Shown piece after piece: positions 43,326 through 51,871 of a DNA stretch of 64,000 bases. Positions within the stretch are counted from its first letter, which is position 1. Each line of letters begins with the position of its first letter. Under the pieces are notes generated by a model. That model was given only the letters and a program-made list of their open reading frames with translations. It was not told the origin of the DNA and did no database searches. The DNA lies in assembly GCF_000282615.1 (NCBI RefSeq), contig NZ_AKIY01000178.1, positions 1 through 64,000 of the forward strand. Direction: 5' to 3'. A program made the translations under genes and the position numbers. Source of the DNA: Bradyrhizobium sp. YR681. Lineage in GTDB: Bacteria > Pseudomonadota > Alphaproteobacteria > Rhizobiales > Xanthobacteraceae.

Positions 43326-44768
43326 TCAAGAACGCGTGTCGTTCTTTTTAGTCGAGCGGGGTTCATCCACGAGGCTGACGCCCTGCAGCGGTTGCGCGGC
43401 CGACTTTCCAGGTGCAGTAGCCTGGCGCGCCTCCCAAGTCGCAACAAGGAAGGTTGCCATGGCACCGGCCAGATTGACGGCCAGCTCGGCGTGGCGGGCT
43501 TGCGGGCGCGCGCGCTTCGGCCCAGGGCTGTGCGCATCGCCCAATTTATTCCGGAGCGCTCCGAGGGACTCGACCACCGACTGGCAGCTTCCCAGGATCT
43601 GTTTGAACACCTGCTCAGTATGATCGTCGGGCGCAAGCTTCAAAATCTTTGACAGCTTGCGATAGAGTACGGGCAGATCGTCGGCCTCCTGCCAGGTTTC
43701 TCCTGCCTGATTGAGGATCCATTTGCTCACATCCTCCAGCAGCGTGCGAGCCAGTGTGATCGCGCCGGCCGGCTCCGAAGTGCGTCGATCCAAGGCCATG
43801 CTCCATCGCGCATGAACTTGCGTCGGATCGAACATCTCCAGCGTTGCCGAAATACTCTCATCCGCGGGGGAGCCCTTTGGCACCGGGCGTACCGCATAAA
43901 AGGGGCTTCCGGAAATCCGTCCCGCCAAGGCCAACGTGTAGCCATCGTGCCGCAAAAACCCATCGATCTTCTCGGCCAGCTCAACCTGCTCGGTTCCTGA
44001 AAACGCATCTGGCGCCGTGACCGCGGCGAGGAATTTGAACAGCTGCGCCCGAGAGCAGGTCAGCAGGCCCAGCGTCTCTAGCACGTCGCGCTGGGGCAGA
44101 TCATCGTTCCGGATGATGTGCCGATGCAGATAGTCCTCAAGAGAGGTCTCGGTGCTCGGGTGCGGCGCGCGCAGCGACGCGATCGGCCATATGCTGCGGA
44201 TCAGCTCAATGTCGTCAATCTCTCGCGCTAGGGGACGACCGTCGAAGAGCGCGATTAGCCGGCGCCGGGTCAGCATCGTGACCGCTGGCTGCCCGATTTC
44301 ATCAATCTTGGCCAGTTGTTCGCTAAGATGATAGTGGCTCTCGTCGGCGACAAGTTGGCGTGCGCTTGCGACCACGTGTTCGGCCGAGACCTCCATCAGA
44401 CGCTTTGTGGCGTATTTGAACTTGCTGGCGAACGCCTCCTGATCGTCGCCATCGGCGAGGTTGAGGCGGCGGCACAGCGCGGGAACGTCATAGGCCTTGG
44501 CGTCAGCGATCGCGGACGCCAACAGTTGTCGGAGTTCCTTGATCATTGCGGGCGGCAAGGATGCGGGCATAGGGCGGGGCATTTTTCGTTTCGAATCGGC
44601 GGTCTTAAAAAATTCCCCAGCCTCGGTATCATCCCCATCCAGTCGCCTCACGCAATCCGCGCTTGCTGACGAGTTCCTTTTGCGGCGTGGGGTGATCTCC
44701 AGTGTCTCGGCGCTCATTGTCGCCGATACAATCGGACGCGTCAGCACGTAATCGAGCAGGGCCGGCAA
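43326..44768 (-). CDS. Abortive-infection family protein (Abi_C C-terminal domain)
   Basis: 480 residues if the first ATG is used; starts at 44,717 or 44,582 are also possible, since the first 60 residues are low in similarity-like features. The region from about residue 63 (IKELRQLLASAIADAKAYDV) is a helical N-terminal domain. The C-terminal end has the Abi_C pattern: ITLARTLLEDVSKWILNQAG, LPVLYRKLSKILKLAP and the RNKLGDAHSPG and ARHAELAVNLAGAMATFLV segments. Such proteins occur in abortive phage defence. It is a single gene between the DUF3800 gene and the R2 repeat. Confidence 0.8.
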   Translation of the reverse strand: MPALLDYVLTRPIVSATMSAETLEITPRRKRNSSASADCVRRLDGDDTEAGEFFKTADSKRKMPRPMPASLPPAMIKELRQLLASAIADAKAYDVPALCRRLNLADGDDQEAFASKFKYATKRLMEVSAEHVVASARQLVADESHYHLSEQLAKIDEIGQPAVTMLTRRRLIALFDGRPLAREIDDIELIRSIWPIASLRAPHPSTETSLEDYLHRHIIRNDDLPQRDVLETLGLLTCSRAQLFKFLAAVTAPDAFSGTEQVELAEKIDGFLRHDGYTLALAGRISGSPFYAVRPVPKGSPADESISATLEMFDPTQVHARWSMALDRRTSEPAGAITLARTLLEDVSKWILNQAGETWQEADDLPVLYRKLSKILKLAPDDHTEQVFKQILGSCQSVVESLGALRNKLGDAHSPGPKRARPQARHAELAVNLAGAMATFLVATWEARQATAPGKSAAQPLQGVSLVDEPRSTKKNDTRS

Positions 44769-45105
44769 CCGAGACGTTGAGCGGCGCCCGTTGAGCTTGC
44801 GCTCGAGGAGGGCGCGCAGTCAACCAGCGGTCATGGTCTTCTAAGCCGGCTTCGGCCGCTGCCGTGATCGATTCGAGCTATACGGCCGTTGGGTCGCGTG
44901 ATCGTGCAGCCGGCGCCTCTCGCGGGGGATCGTTTTAAGGCCGGCGTGCAGACACGGGAGGTAGCGACGCGTCTTGCGGCGCTCGCGCAGCACGGCCGCA
45001 CCAAGCAGCCGACCGAGCAACGGCATGCGTCGCAAAGGTTCGATCCTTAGCCCAGGTTTCGGCAGCGATTGCGGCTGCGGGGACCGACGGCCGTATTATA
45101 TAGTA
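44769..45105. other. Non-coding right end of module 2
   Basis: No gene I can support. It is GC-rich up to about 45,090 and then turns abruptly AT-rich at the R2 arm. It probably contains the promoter of the Abi_C gene. Confidence 0.5.
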
Positions 45106-45270
45106 ATTTCAATGATATAAGAGTTCTTAATTTTATTCTGAATGGCGCACCATTTTCCCACCAATCAGAGCAAAGCCGCGAACTACTGCGATGAAGATCC
45201 AAACTGCCGGTCGCATAGGGACGGGCCGTAAAGTACTGGGCAGGTCGTGGATCGTCTCCAGCGGAGGGTC
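45106..45270. repeat. Att-like repeat R2 (module 2/module 3 boundary)
   Basis: AT-rich arm, then CTGAATGGCGCACCA at 45,138-45,152, then a right part homologous to R1 (TTCCCACCAATCAGAGC and about 110 further bases). The minus strand has an open frame ending GGKMVRHSE across the core, probably the degenerate end of a former recombinase or other edge gene. Confidence 0.7.
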
Positions 45271-45278
45271 TTTATCGC

Positions 45279-45572
45279 TTAACCGCGGATACAGGCCTTG
45301 TATGAAAACTTTTCGCTGCTTCCATCGACGCGATTGACCCAGAAGCATTTTGAGCCGAAGTTCGCACTCCTGACGCTGAAATGAGTGATGCCAAGCCCCA
45401 TCTTTGCAGTGGCATTCGGGTGGAGCGCCAGTGCGGCAAGAAGGACCTCGGCATCTCCCGTGCTGACTTTGTCTCCAACATCATACTTATGAAGCATCGC
45501 CTTCAAAAACGCGGCGGCATCCCCCTTCTTGCTGAAGTGAAGAGGGCCAATTGTAACCGGCTTTTTGACCAT
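45279..45572 (-). CDS. DUF3223 protein
   Basis: 97 residues from ATG 45,572, 19 nt after the helicase stop. The pattern FSKKGDAAAFLKAMLHKYDV, ALALHPNATAKMGLGITHF, CFWVNRVDGSSEKFSYKACI fits the DUF3223 family, which occurs in restriction or defence loci and, fused to other domains, in eukaryotic organelle proteins. It is probably the third gene of the Hachiman operon. Whether it takes part in defence is not known from the sequence. Confidence 0.78.
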   Translation of the reverse strand: MVKKPVTIGPLHFSKKGDAAAFLKAMLHKYDVGDKVSTGDAEVLLAALALHPNATAKMGLGITHFSVRSANFGSKCFWVNRVDGSSEKFSYKACIRG

Positions 45573-45591
45573 AAACGTCTCCGAATCAATA

Positions 45592-48198
45592 TCAGGATGT
45601 TGACGCGGCGGCCCCTGCGCTGGCCTCAGGCAGCAGTTTGGCGCGAATCTCGCGAACGATGATGGCCGGAATGTCCATGCCCTCAAACTGCGCGTCGCGT
45701 TCTCTTACCCAAGCAATGCAATCTTCCTTGTTGAGGTCATCTCGCGCGATCTTTTCGTATAGCGCGACCGCACTCACGCGCGACAATCCGAGCTCGATCA
45801 GCGACAGTAAGGTCCGTGAAGAAACGCCGAATTCGAGCTGCGTTCCTATATCGACATCACCATCGATCAGGTCTTCCCGTCCTATTGCAGCTAGATGCAT
45901 ATTGAGTACGTCGACATAGGCGGACAAATACTTCGGCGCCCGAAACCGCGCGATTTGTTCGACCATCTCCATCGTGCTGCGGATCAGAACCGGCAGCTTG
46001 AATGATCGGCCGTTCCTACGGTGGTAGTCGATATTCCGCTCGATCATTCGAGACAGAGAGAAGCCCTTTAGCCATTGCACGACGATCAGAGCGTGAAGTG
46101 GAATGATCCCGTCTGGCGTGAACGCCGGAAACAAATACTGGTTGATCCGACGCATGATCGTCACGAAGCGATCATAGCTATCCTGGCTATCGACGGCGGC
46201 CGGCAATAGATTTTCGACATCACCTTTGTAATTGCGGAATGCCTCGAGGAGGCGCTGCATGCCCAAGGCGCTAACGCCCGGATGTCGGGCCGCAATATCT
46301 GCACCTACCGCGATCTGCGCGGCGATATTGGCAAGGCTCGCTTCAAGCCGCTCGATGATCGCCGGATTGTGGCGCTTGGCGAGGCTGGATTGTGCGATTG
46401 ATCCCTGCCGTAAAAATGTAGCGAGCAGATATGAGGCGACCTGCTCGAATTGGTTGGGATCCTCGAACTCGGCTAAATCAGTTGTTGCTCGGCGGTCCAG
46501 ATAATCCGCAAGGCTCTCTCCTTGCTCGATCACGGCGTCGCTTTCGCGCTTGATGGGGAACCGAGCCCGCTCGGGAACGCCATCAGGCCAAGCCTGTGCG
46601 TCCTGAGGATCAATGCAGATGATGTTTCCCTGGAATTCATCACCCCATCGGCCAGCACGGCCGGCAAGGTTCCAGAAATCGTGCGCTTCCATCGGATGTC
46701 CGACGCCCTTTCTTGGGCCGCGCAGCACAATGGTTCGGCAAGACAGATTGACGCCTTCGATGAGCGTCGAGGTGCAGACAAGGAATCGAATCTTGCCTGA
46801 GCGGAACAGCCGCTCAACCTCCGAGCGGATGAGTGACGGCATATTGCCGTAGTGAAAGGCTACGCCGCGCTCGACCAGCGGCGCGAGCCTGTAGCGTGGG
46901 TGAACGCCTTTGCGTGCCAAATCTGCAAGCTCAAGCAATTCAGGGTCAGATGGCACTTCCGGTATCAGCTGACTGATGAGATCGGCGATGTCTTCGGAAT
47001 CGGAGGCGCGATTTGCGTAGACAAGTGTCCCGCCGCGCTCTCCAGCTGCAGCGGCGATGAATGCCAGCCTTTTCTTTAGCGAGCCCGGGCTGCTGCCGAG
47101 CTGGACCACACCAAGCGGCAACAAGGACGCGTGTTGGCGTGCCGACAATTTCCATAGTTTTGGCTTACGCGGCACCTGCTCGGCCACGATGAGATTTTGA
47201 AGCACGGTTGGAACGTCACTTTCAAACGACGCGGTGTGAGCTCCTTCCGGAGCGTCTGCAAGAAGCTCCTGCGGGTTTTGGGTGGCAGGACTGATGAAGA
47301 CGAGCTTAAGCGTGCGATTGGAACGACTGGCGCGCTCTATGGCATCCTGAAGGATGACGCCGCGTTGATTGTCCCCGATCTTATGTGCCTCGTCGACAAC
47401 GAGCAGGTCGACCTTGAAGGCGCCGCCAATGGCGTTAGCCAGCAGGTGCATGCGCTCCTGCGTCAATACAAAGATAGCGCGTGAACCGCCTTCGTGGGCT
47501 TTGTCGTGCTTTTCCCGTATCGGAAGCGACGAGACTTCTATGCCGCTGCGGGCTCCGAGCAGTGAGACCAGATTTGCTTCGATCTCAGCAACGAGCGCCC
47601 TTGTCGGCGCCAAATAGACAGCGACATGCATCTCGGTCGATCGGATTTGGTCGATCAGCCATTGTAAGACCAAGAACGTCTTACCGGATGCTGTCGGAGC
47701 GGATGCCGAAAGCCATTGGTAATTGTCAGCCTGGCTCCAGAAACGCTGTTGGAAGTCATTGACCTGAATCCATCGCCCACTGGATTGGACTAGAATCGAC
47801 TGATCCATCTGGCGGTGCTGCGCTTCGATACGCAACGCCATCCCGAGCCGTCCCTCAACGTCGGCAGTGAGCAACCCGCGTTCGGTCGCGAGCGAAACTG
47901 CACGAAAATTTGATAACTTTCCTAAGAGAACCGCGCCGGAATCTTTGATGGCCTCATTGTCGGAGAGCGTGATTGCCGCAGTGGCGATACGAAGCGCTGC
48001 GTCTTGATAGGTCCGCTGATCCGACTGCGCGAGTATGCTTCCTGCCAACAAAAGCCGAGGCCAGTCGAATGAGGCTGCCTTGTCGGTGGGCGGTACAATA
48101 TTGTCCAGTTCAGCCACGACAGTATGTAGGGTCAACTGATCGAGGGCCTCGCGCAGACCTTCAGCAACGAGCCAGCCTTGCAAATCGTTCAGGCTCAT
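45592..48198 (-). CDS. hamB: Hachiman HamB, SF2 helicase
   Basis: 868 residues from ATG 48,198, which overlaps the HamA stop in an ATGA. SF2 helicase motifs in order: APTASGKT (Walker A, residues 167-174), LLVVDEAHKIGD (DEAH), VFISPATQNP (motif III), FLVCTSTLIEGVNL and NLAGRAGRWGDEFQG (motif VI). The architecture resembles Ski2-like helicases. HamB is the DNA-sensing helicase of the Hachiman system; on activation it releases HamA to degrade DNA. The pairing with a DUF1837 protein makes the call firm. Confidence 0.9.
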   Translation of the reverse strand: MSLNDLQGWLVAEGLREALDQLTLHTVVAELDNIVPPTDKAASFDWPRLLLAGSILAQSDQRTYQDAALRIATAAITLSDNEAIKDSGAVLLGKLSNFRAVSLATERGLLTADVEGRLGMALRIEAQHRQMDQSILVQSSGRWIQVNDFQQRFWSQADNYQWLSASAPTASGKTFLVLQWLIDQIRSTEMHVAVYLAPTRALVAEIEANLVSLLGARSGIEVSSLPIREKHDKAHEGGSRAIFVLTQERMHLLANAIGGAFKVDLLVVDEAHKIGDNQRGVILQDAIERASRSNRTLKLVFISPATQNPQELLADAPEGAHTASFESDVPTVLQNLIVAEQVPRKPKLWKLSARQHASLLPLGVVQLGSSPGSLKKRLAFIAAAAGERGGTLVYANRASDSEDIADLISQLIPEVPSDPELLELADLARKGVHPRYRLAPLVERGVAFHYGNMPSLIRSEVERLFRSGKIRFLVCTSTLIEGVNLSCRTIVLRGPRKGVGHPMEAHDFWNLAGRAGRWGDEFQGNIICIDPQDAQAWPDGVPERARFPIKRESDAVIEQGESLADYLDRRATTDLAEFEDPNQFEQVASYLLATFLRQGSIAQSSLAKRHNPAIIERLEASLANIAAQIAVGADIAARHPGVSALGMQRLLEAFRNYKGDVENLLPAAVDSQDSYDRFVTIMRRINQYLFPAFTPDGIIPLHALIVVQWLKGFSLSRMIERNIDYHRRNGRSFKLPVLIRSTMEMVEQIARFRAPKYLSAYVDVLNMHLAAIGREDLIDGDVDIGTQLEFGVSSRTLLSLIELGLSRVSAVALYEKIARDDLNKEDCIAWVRERDAQFEGMDIPAIIVREIRAKLLPEASAGAAASTS

Positions 48199-49109
48199 AC
48201 GGTCTGCCCCATCGCCTTTAGGAACGCGGCCCGGAAGTCTTCGGCGGACGGCAGTGGAAGGCAAAATAGCTCGACTTCAACCTGCTCCAGTTTTTCTTTC
48301 TTCAGGCGCGTTCCGATCGTTGAGCTCCATTTCTTGAGTTCGATCCGCGCCGCTTCTTTCATTTCGTCCGCAATAGCTTGAGCTCTGCCGCCAGGATAGA
48401 AGGCAGCATCAAAGCCCACGAGGGCGACAGCGCAATATTTAACGCGTTTGGACATTGGCGACATCTTATCGAAGTAGCGTTTGAGCGCCTCGGTCAACGC
48501 CGGATCGCTCAAATCAGCCTTGTCGCTCAAGAGAATGAGGTCGCGCTCCCGTCCAGCGTCTTCGTGCTCCGGCTCGATCAGGAAAGGCGCAACCGACGCC
48601 AGACAGTCTTTGATGGCGGTGGCCGCATCTTTGTAGATTTTAGATTCGCCCCAATAAAGCTTCAGCATCCCTTCAGGGGTGACGCTGGCATAGACACCGT
48701 CGGCACCGTGATAGTGCATGCGCGAGTCAGTTTTCAGATCCATCTTGCATAGGACCTGAGGCAGTTTGAGAAACCGCTCCGCCAGCAAGAAGAGCAGCAT
48801 CTCACCGCCTTCGCCAGTCTTAGCAAGGTCTGTGAACGAACGGCGGGCCTGTTCGACGAGCGCCGTGACGGCCTCGGTGCTATTGAATTTGGTGTCGCGT
48901 GCCTTTGCCTTGGCGAGTTGCGAACGCGGGATCGCGTAATCGGCAACTGCATTGCGCATGAATTCCGCGAGACGATGCGGCTGTACCCGCCCGTTGCCGT
49001 CGACAGTGAGGCAGTGACAGTGAATTTTGACCTGGTATCCGTCGATGACGACGTCTCGGTCAACGAGCGACAGATGAACATCCAGAGCTTCGGGGTCGCC
49101 GGAGAGCAC
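48195..49109 (-). CDS. hamA: Hachiman HamA, DUF1837 nuclease
   Basis: 304 residues from GTG 49,109. A CTG at 49,142 with a GGAGG ribosome site is a credible earlier start, adding 11 residues in frame. The DUF1837 core contains GGEMLLFLLAERFLKLPQ (Glu103), MHYHGADGVYASV (Asp137) and LKLYWGESKIYKDA, whose Glu155-Ser-Lys157 forms the ExK of a PD-(D/E)xK nuclease. HamA is the effector of Hachiman and cuts DNA once freed from HamB. All expected catalytic residues appear present, so the system looks functional. Confidence 0.9.
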   Translation of the reverse strand: MLSGDPEALDVHLSLVDRDVVIDGYQVKIHCHCLTVDGNGRVQPHRLAEFMRNAVADYAIPRSQLAKAKARDTKFNSTEAVTALVEQARRSFTDLAKTGEGGEMLLFLLAERFLKLPQVLCKMDLKTDSRMHYHGADGVYASVTPEGMLKLYWGESKIYKDAATAIKDCLASVAPFLIEPEHEDAGRERDLILLSDKADLSDPALTEALKRYFDKMSPMSKRVKYCAVALVGFDAAFYPGGRAQAIADEMKEAARIELKKWSSTIGTRLKKEKLEQVEVELFCLPLPSAEDFRAAFLKAMGQTV

Positions 49110-49440
49110 AGCTGCCAGATCGGCTGCGGTGATGCTTGACAGAAACGCCTCCTCTCCTCGTTCCGTGGTGTTCGTTGTCGCGGCCTCAAAGTTTAAGCGA
49201 GGTTAGGCGGCACAGGACGCTGTGGTCCCATCGAGCTTACGGCAATAGACCCGTCCGATATCGCATTGGTTGGTTCGGTCGTGAAGGGGCAATTTATACG
49301 AGTGCACAAAAAACCTCAGGATTGGAAGGGCTTAGCCCGGACCGAACCGGCCGCCTTCCAGCTCCACGGTAATTCAAACAACTAGCTGCGTGATGCATCC
49401 CGGGACGGTGAGAAGCCTTCACGGGTCAATAGGCTGGAAA
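49110..49440. other. Upstream region of the Hachiman operon
   Basis: No gene supported. It should hold the hamA promoter. GC content falls to the right, towards the AT-rich arm of R3. Confidence 0.5.
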
Positions 49441-49444
49441 TTAT

Positions 49445-49501
49445 ATTGATATGTCAATAATATAGGAGTTCGTAATTTTATTCTGAATGGCGCACCATTC
49501 C
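49445..49501. repeat. Att-like repeat R3 and candidate right end of the island
   Basis: AT-rich arm followed by CTGAATGGCGCACCA at 49,483-49,497. The ten bases GCACCATTCC (49,492-49,501) equal those at the tRNA 3' end. Unlike R1 and R2, the sequence to the right (AGCCGTACGACGG) is unrelated to the module starts, as expected if it is the displaced chromosome. Confidence 0.65.
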
Positions 49502-49859
49502 AGCCGTACGACGGTCCTTTCCAGCAGATCGCGCCAAAGCACCGCGCAATTCCTCGGCCCTCGCGGCAAGACGAGCAGCCAGCTATTCGCTGCTCCTCGT
49601 CCTGAACGCGAAAACCGACCCACCGCCGAACGCGCGTTCGACGATGGGCCGTTCCGGGTGGATGCCGCGAAACGCGTATCGCGCCACAGACCACTGTCCC
49701 AATCGCTCAGCTGGATGGCCGTTCCTCGCTGCCGCACGCCTCAGGGCAGTTGTGGTCAATACTGTACGGACGAGACCCATGGCCGAGTGGCACGCTGGCG
49801 ACGTCGCTAGGAACTCGGGGCGGAGGCCCGTGTTGCCGTGCGCAACCGACCAAGGTGTC
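49502..49859. other. Presumed chromosomal junction region
   Basis: Open frames exist on both strands but none is protein-like. I see no insertion-sequence ends or transposase. This would have been the sequence next to tRNA-Phe before integration. Confidence 0.45.
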
Positions 49860-50135
49860 ATGGACGAGAAGAAATCGATCGACGGGCCACTTTCGGATAT
49901 CCGAGCGAGCAATGCGTCTCATTCCGCTCTGCTTCCCCCCGGCAAGAGCTTTGAGCATCTGAGCGATCAGAGCGTGCTCCGGCTGTATGAAAGTATTCGC
50001 CATCAGGTCGAAGCCGATCGAGCGATGGGCGGCAGGTATCGGTTGGTCGGCAACGCAGCCAAGGAGCGGGCGCAGCGATTGCAGGCGGAGCTGGTCCAAA
50101 GAGAACTGAAGTTCATGCCGATCATCTGGCCGTAG
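49860..50135 (+). CDS. Small hypothetical protein
   Basis: 91 residues from ATG 49,860. It is charged and helical, with LSDQSVLRLYESIRHQVEAD and RLVGNAAKERAQRLQAELVQREL; it ends KFMPIIWP. The style is that of small conserved hypothetical proteins of Bradyrhizobium, but I cannot name a family. Longer upstream starts in the same frame give non-protein-like sequence. Confidence 0.65.
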   Translation: MDEKKSIDGPLSDIRASNASHSALLPPGKSFEHLSDQSVLRLYESIRHQVEADRAMGGRYRLVGNAAKERAQRLQAELVQRELKFMPIIWP

Positions 50136-50464
50136 ATAGCGGGCACAGCGTCGCCGCATATCCAAGCCGCCAAGAGTGTTGCGACGGAAGCCGTCCAAGG
50201 GCCCTCGACGGTCGCGTTCTTCGATTCAGAACGCACTTATCTCAACATTGCATTTTTGAAAGACGGAGAGCTGACCTAGGCTTGATCGATACCGGCCATA
50301 CGGTTGCGCAATGGAGCGTGACGCCGGAGAGGCGGATACCAACCGATGCGGCTAATTTTTAAGCGGCGACTGCTCTCCGGATTATCAGAACGCGGCCGCG
50401 ACGGCGGGACGCTTGCGGCCGGAAGCGGCACGACCGCGCGGCGATCGATGGTTGCGGCATCGAC
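50136..50464. other. Intergenic region before the lyase gene
   Basis: No gene supported. It contains a local AT-rich stretch around 50,235-50,260 that may hold a promoter for the lyase/TctC pair. Confidence 0.5.
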
Positions 50465-51871
50465 ATGCTGAGTTTCGAGCCCGCGACGGTCTTCAGCAGC
50501 CGCCACCTTGCCGACATTTTCAGCACCGCGCCGATGCGCGCCATTTTCGCCGAGAGCAATTCGCTGGCCTCGATGCTGCTGGTCGAGGCTGCGCTGGCCA
50601 GGGTTCAAGCGCAACTCGGTGTGATTCCGGCCGAGGCCGCGGCGGCCATCGCGTCCGCGGCCCGTGCCGAACGGCTCGATCTCGACGAGCTGGCCGCGGG
50701 CACGCTGCGCGCCGGACTGCCGGTGGTGAATCTGGTCGAGCAGCTGATCCGGCTCACGGGCACGCCCCATGGCGAATTCGTCCATTGGGGCGCCACGAGC
50801 CAGGACATCATGGACACCGCGCTCGTGCTGCAGATTCGCGACGCGCTCGAACTCGTCGAGCGCGATCTGGAGAGCCTGATATCGGTGATCACGGAGCTGG
50901 CGCGAACCCATCGCGACACACCGATGGTCGGCAGGACCAAGCTTCAACATGCCATTCCGATCACCTTCGGCTTCAAGGTGTCCGTCTGGCTGTCGGGCCT
51001 GCTGCGCCACAGGGAACGTCTCGCCGAACTCAGGCCAAGAGTGCTCCAGGTTCAGTTCGGCGGCGCCGTCGGCACGTTCGCCTCGCTCGGCGACGACGGC
51101 GACCGCATCCGCGCTGCGCTCGCCCGCGAACTCGGGCTCGCCGAGCCGCTTGTTGCATGGCACGCCGCACGCGACGCCCTGGCCGAGACGGTTTGTTTGC
51201 TCGGACTGATCTCCACCAGCCTGAGCAAGATCGCAACCGATGTCGTGCTGATGGCGCAGACCGAGGTCGGTGAAGTGCTGGAGCCGGGCGGCCAGGGCCA
51301 TGGCGGCTCGAGCACCATGCCGCACAAGCGAAATCCGATCATCTGCGAGCAGCTTCTCAGCACCGGATCGGCGCTGCGCCGTCTCGCAAGCGCCATGCTC
51401 GATGCTTCGGTCCATGATCATGAACGGGCGACGGGACCGTGGCAGGCCGAATGGCTGCTGCTGCCGGAAGCCTTCATGCTGATCGCCCGGGCCATGGACA
51501 ACGCCATCCGGCTCTGCACCGGGCTCGTCGTCAGACCCGATGCGATGCAGGCCAATCTCGGCCGGACGCAGGGACTGATCGCGGCCGAAGCGGTCATGAT
51601 GGCGCTCGCGCCGCATGTCGGGCGCCATCATGCGCACGAGATGGTGGGCGCGGCCTGCACGCACGCCATCGCGTCGGGCCTCACCCTGGCCCAGAGCCTT
51701 GCGCGCGATCCGGCCGTGACGGTCCACCTCGCGCCGCACGAGATCGAAGAAGCCGCGGATCCGGCCCGCTACGTCGGCCTGTCCGGTCGCGAGGTCGACC
51801 GCGTCCTCGCGGCATCCACCGATCGGCCGCGCCGCCCATTGCCAGAGGCAAAACGGAGCGCGACCCCATGA
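50465..51871 (+). CDS. PcaB-like 3-carboxymuconate cycloisomerase / adenylosuccinate lyase family enzyme
   Basis: 468 residues. Fumarase/aspartase superfamily: GEFVHWGATSQDIMDTAL (catalytic region 2), VGRTKLQHAIPITFG, and the signature GGSSTMPHKRNP. The sequence pattern is closer to class II cycloisomerases such as PcaB, which cyclise 3-carboxy-cis,cis-muconate in the protocatechuate branch of the beta-ketoadipate pathway, than to purine-pathway PurB. The other pca genes are not adjacent. It overlaps the downstream TctC-type gene by ATGA, so it may act on a substrate that protein binds. Confidence 0.85.
   Translation: MLSFEPATVFSSRHLADIFSTAPMRAIFAESNSLASMLLVEAALARVQAQLGVIPAEAAAAIASAARAERLDLDELAAGTLRAGLPVVNLVEQLIRLTGTPHGEFVHWGATSQDIMDTALVLQIRDALELVERDLESLISVITELARTHRDTPMVGRTKLQHAIPITFGFKVSVWLSGLLRHRERLAELRPRVLQVQFGGAVGTFASLGDDGDRIRAALARELGLAEPLVAWHAARDALAETVCLLGLISTSLSKIATDVVLMAQTEVGEVLEPGGQGHGGSSTMPHKRNPIICEQLLSTGSALRRLASAMLDASVHDHERATGPWQAEWLLLPEAFMLIARAMDNAIRLCTGLVVRPDAMQANLGRTQGLIAAEAVMMALAPHVGRHHAHEMVGAACTHAIASGLTLAQSLARDPAVTVHLAPHEIEEAADPARYVGLSGREVDRVLAASTDRPRRPLPEAKRSATP

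Noticed and set aside
49441..49737. Transposase fragment at the right end of the island
   Set aside because: Frames here lack transposase motifs and no terminal inverted repeats with target duplications were seen. The att-like interpretation explains the repeated sequence better.
50465..51871. Housekeeping purB
   Set aside because: The protein belongs to the same superfamily, but its sequence pattern and coupling to a TctC-type gene fit a PcaB-like cycloisomerase better than adenylosuccinate lyase.
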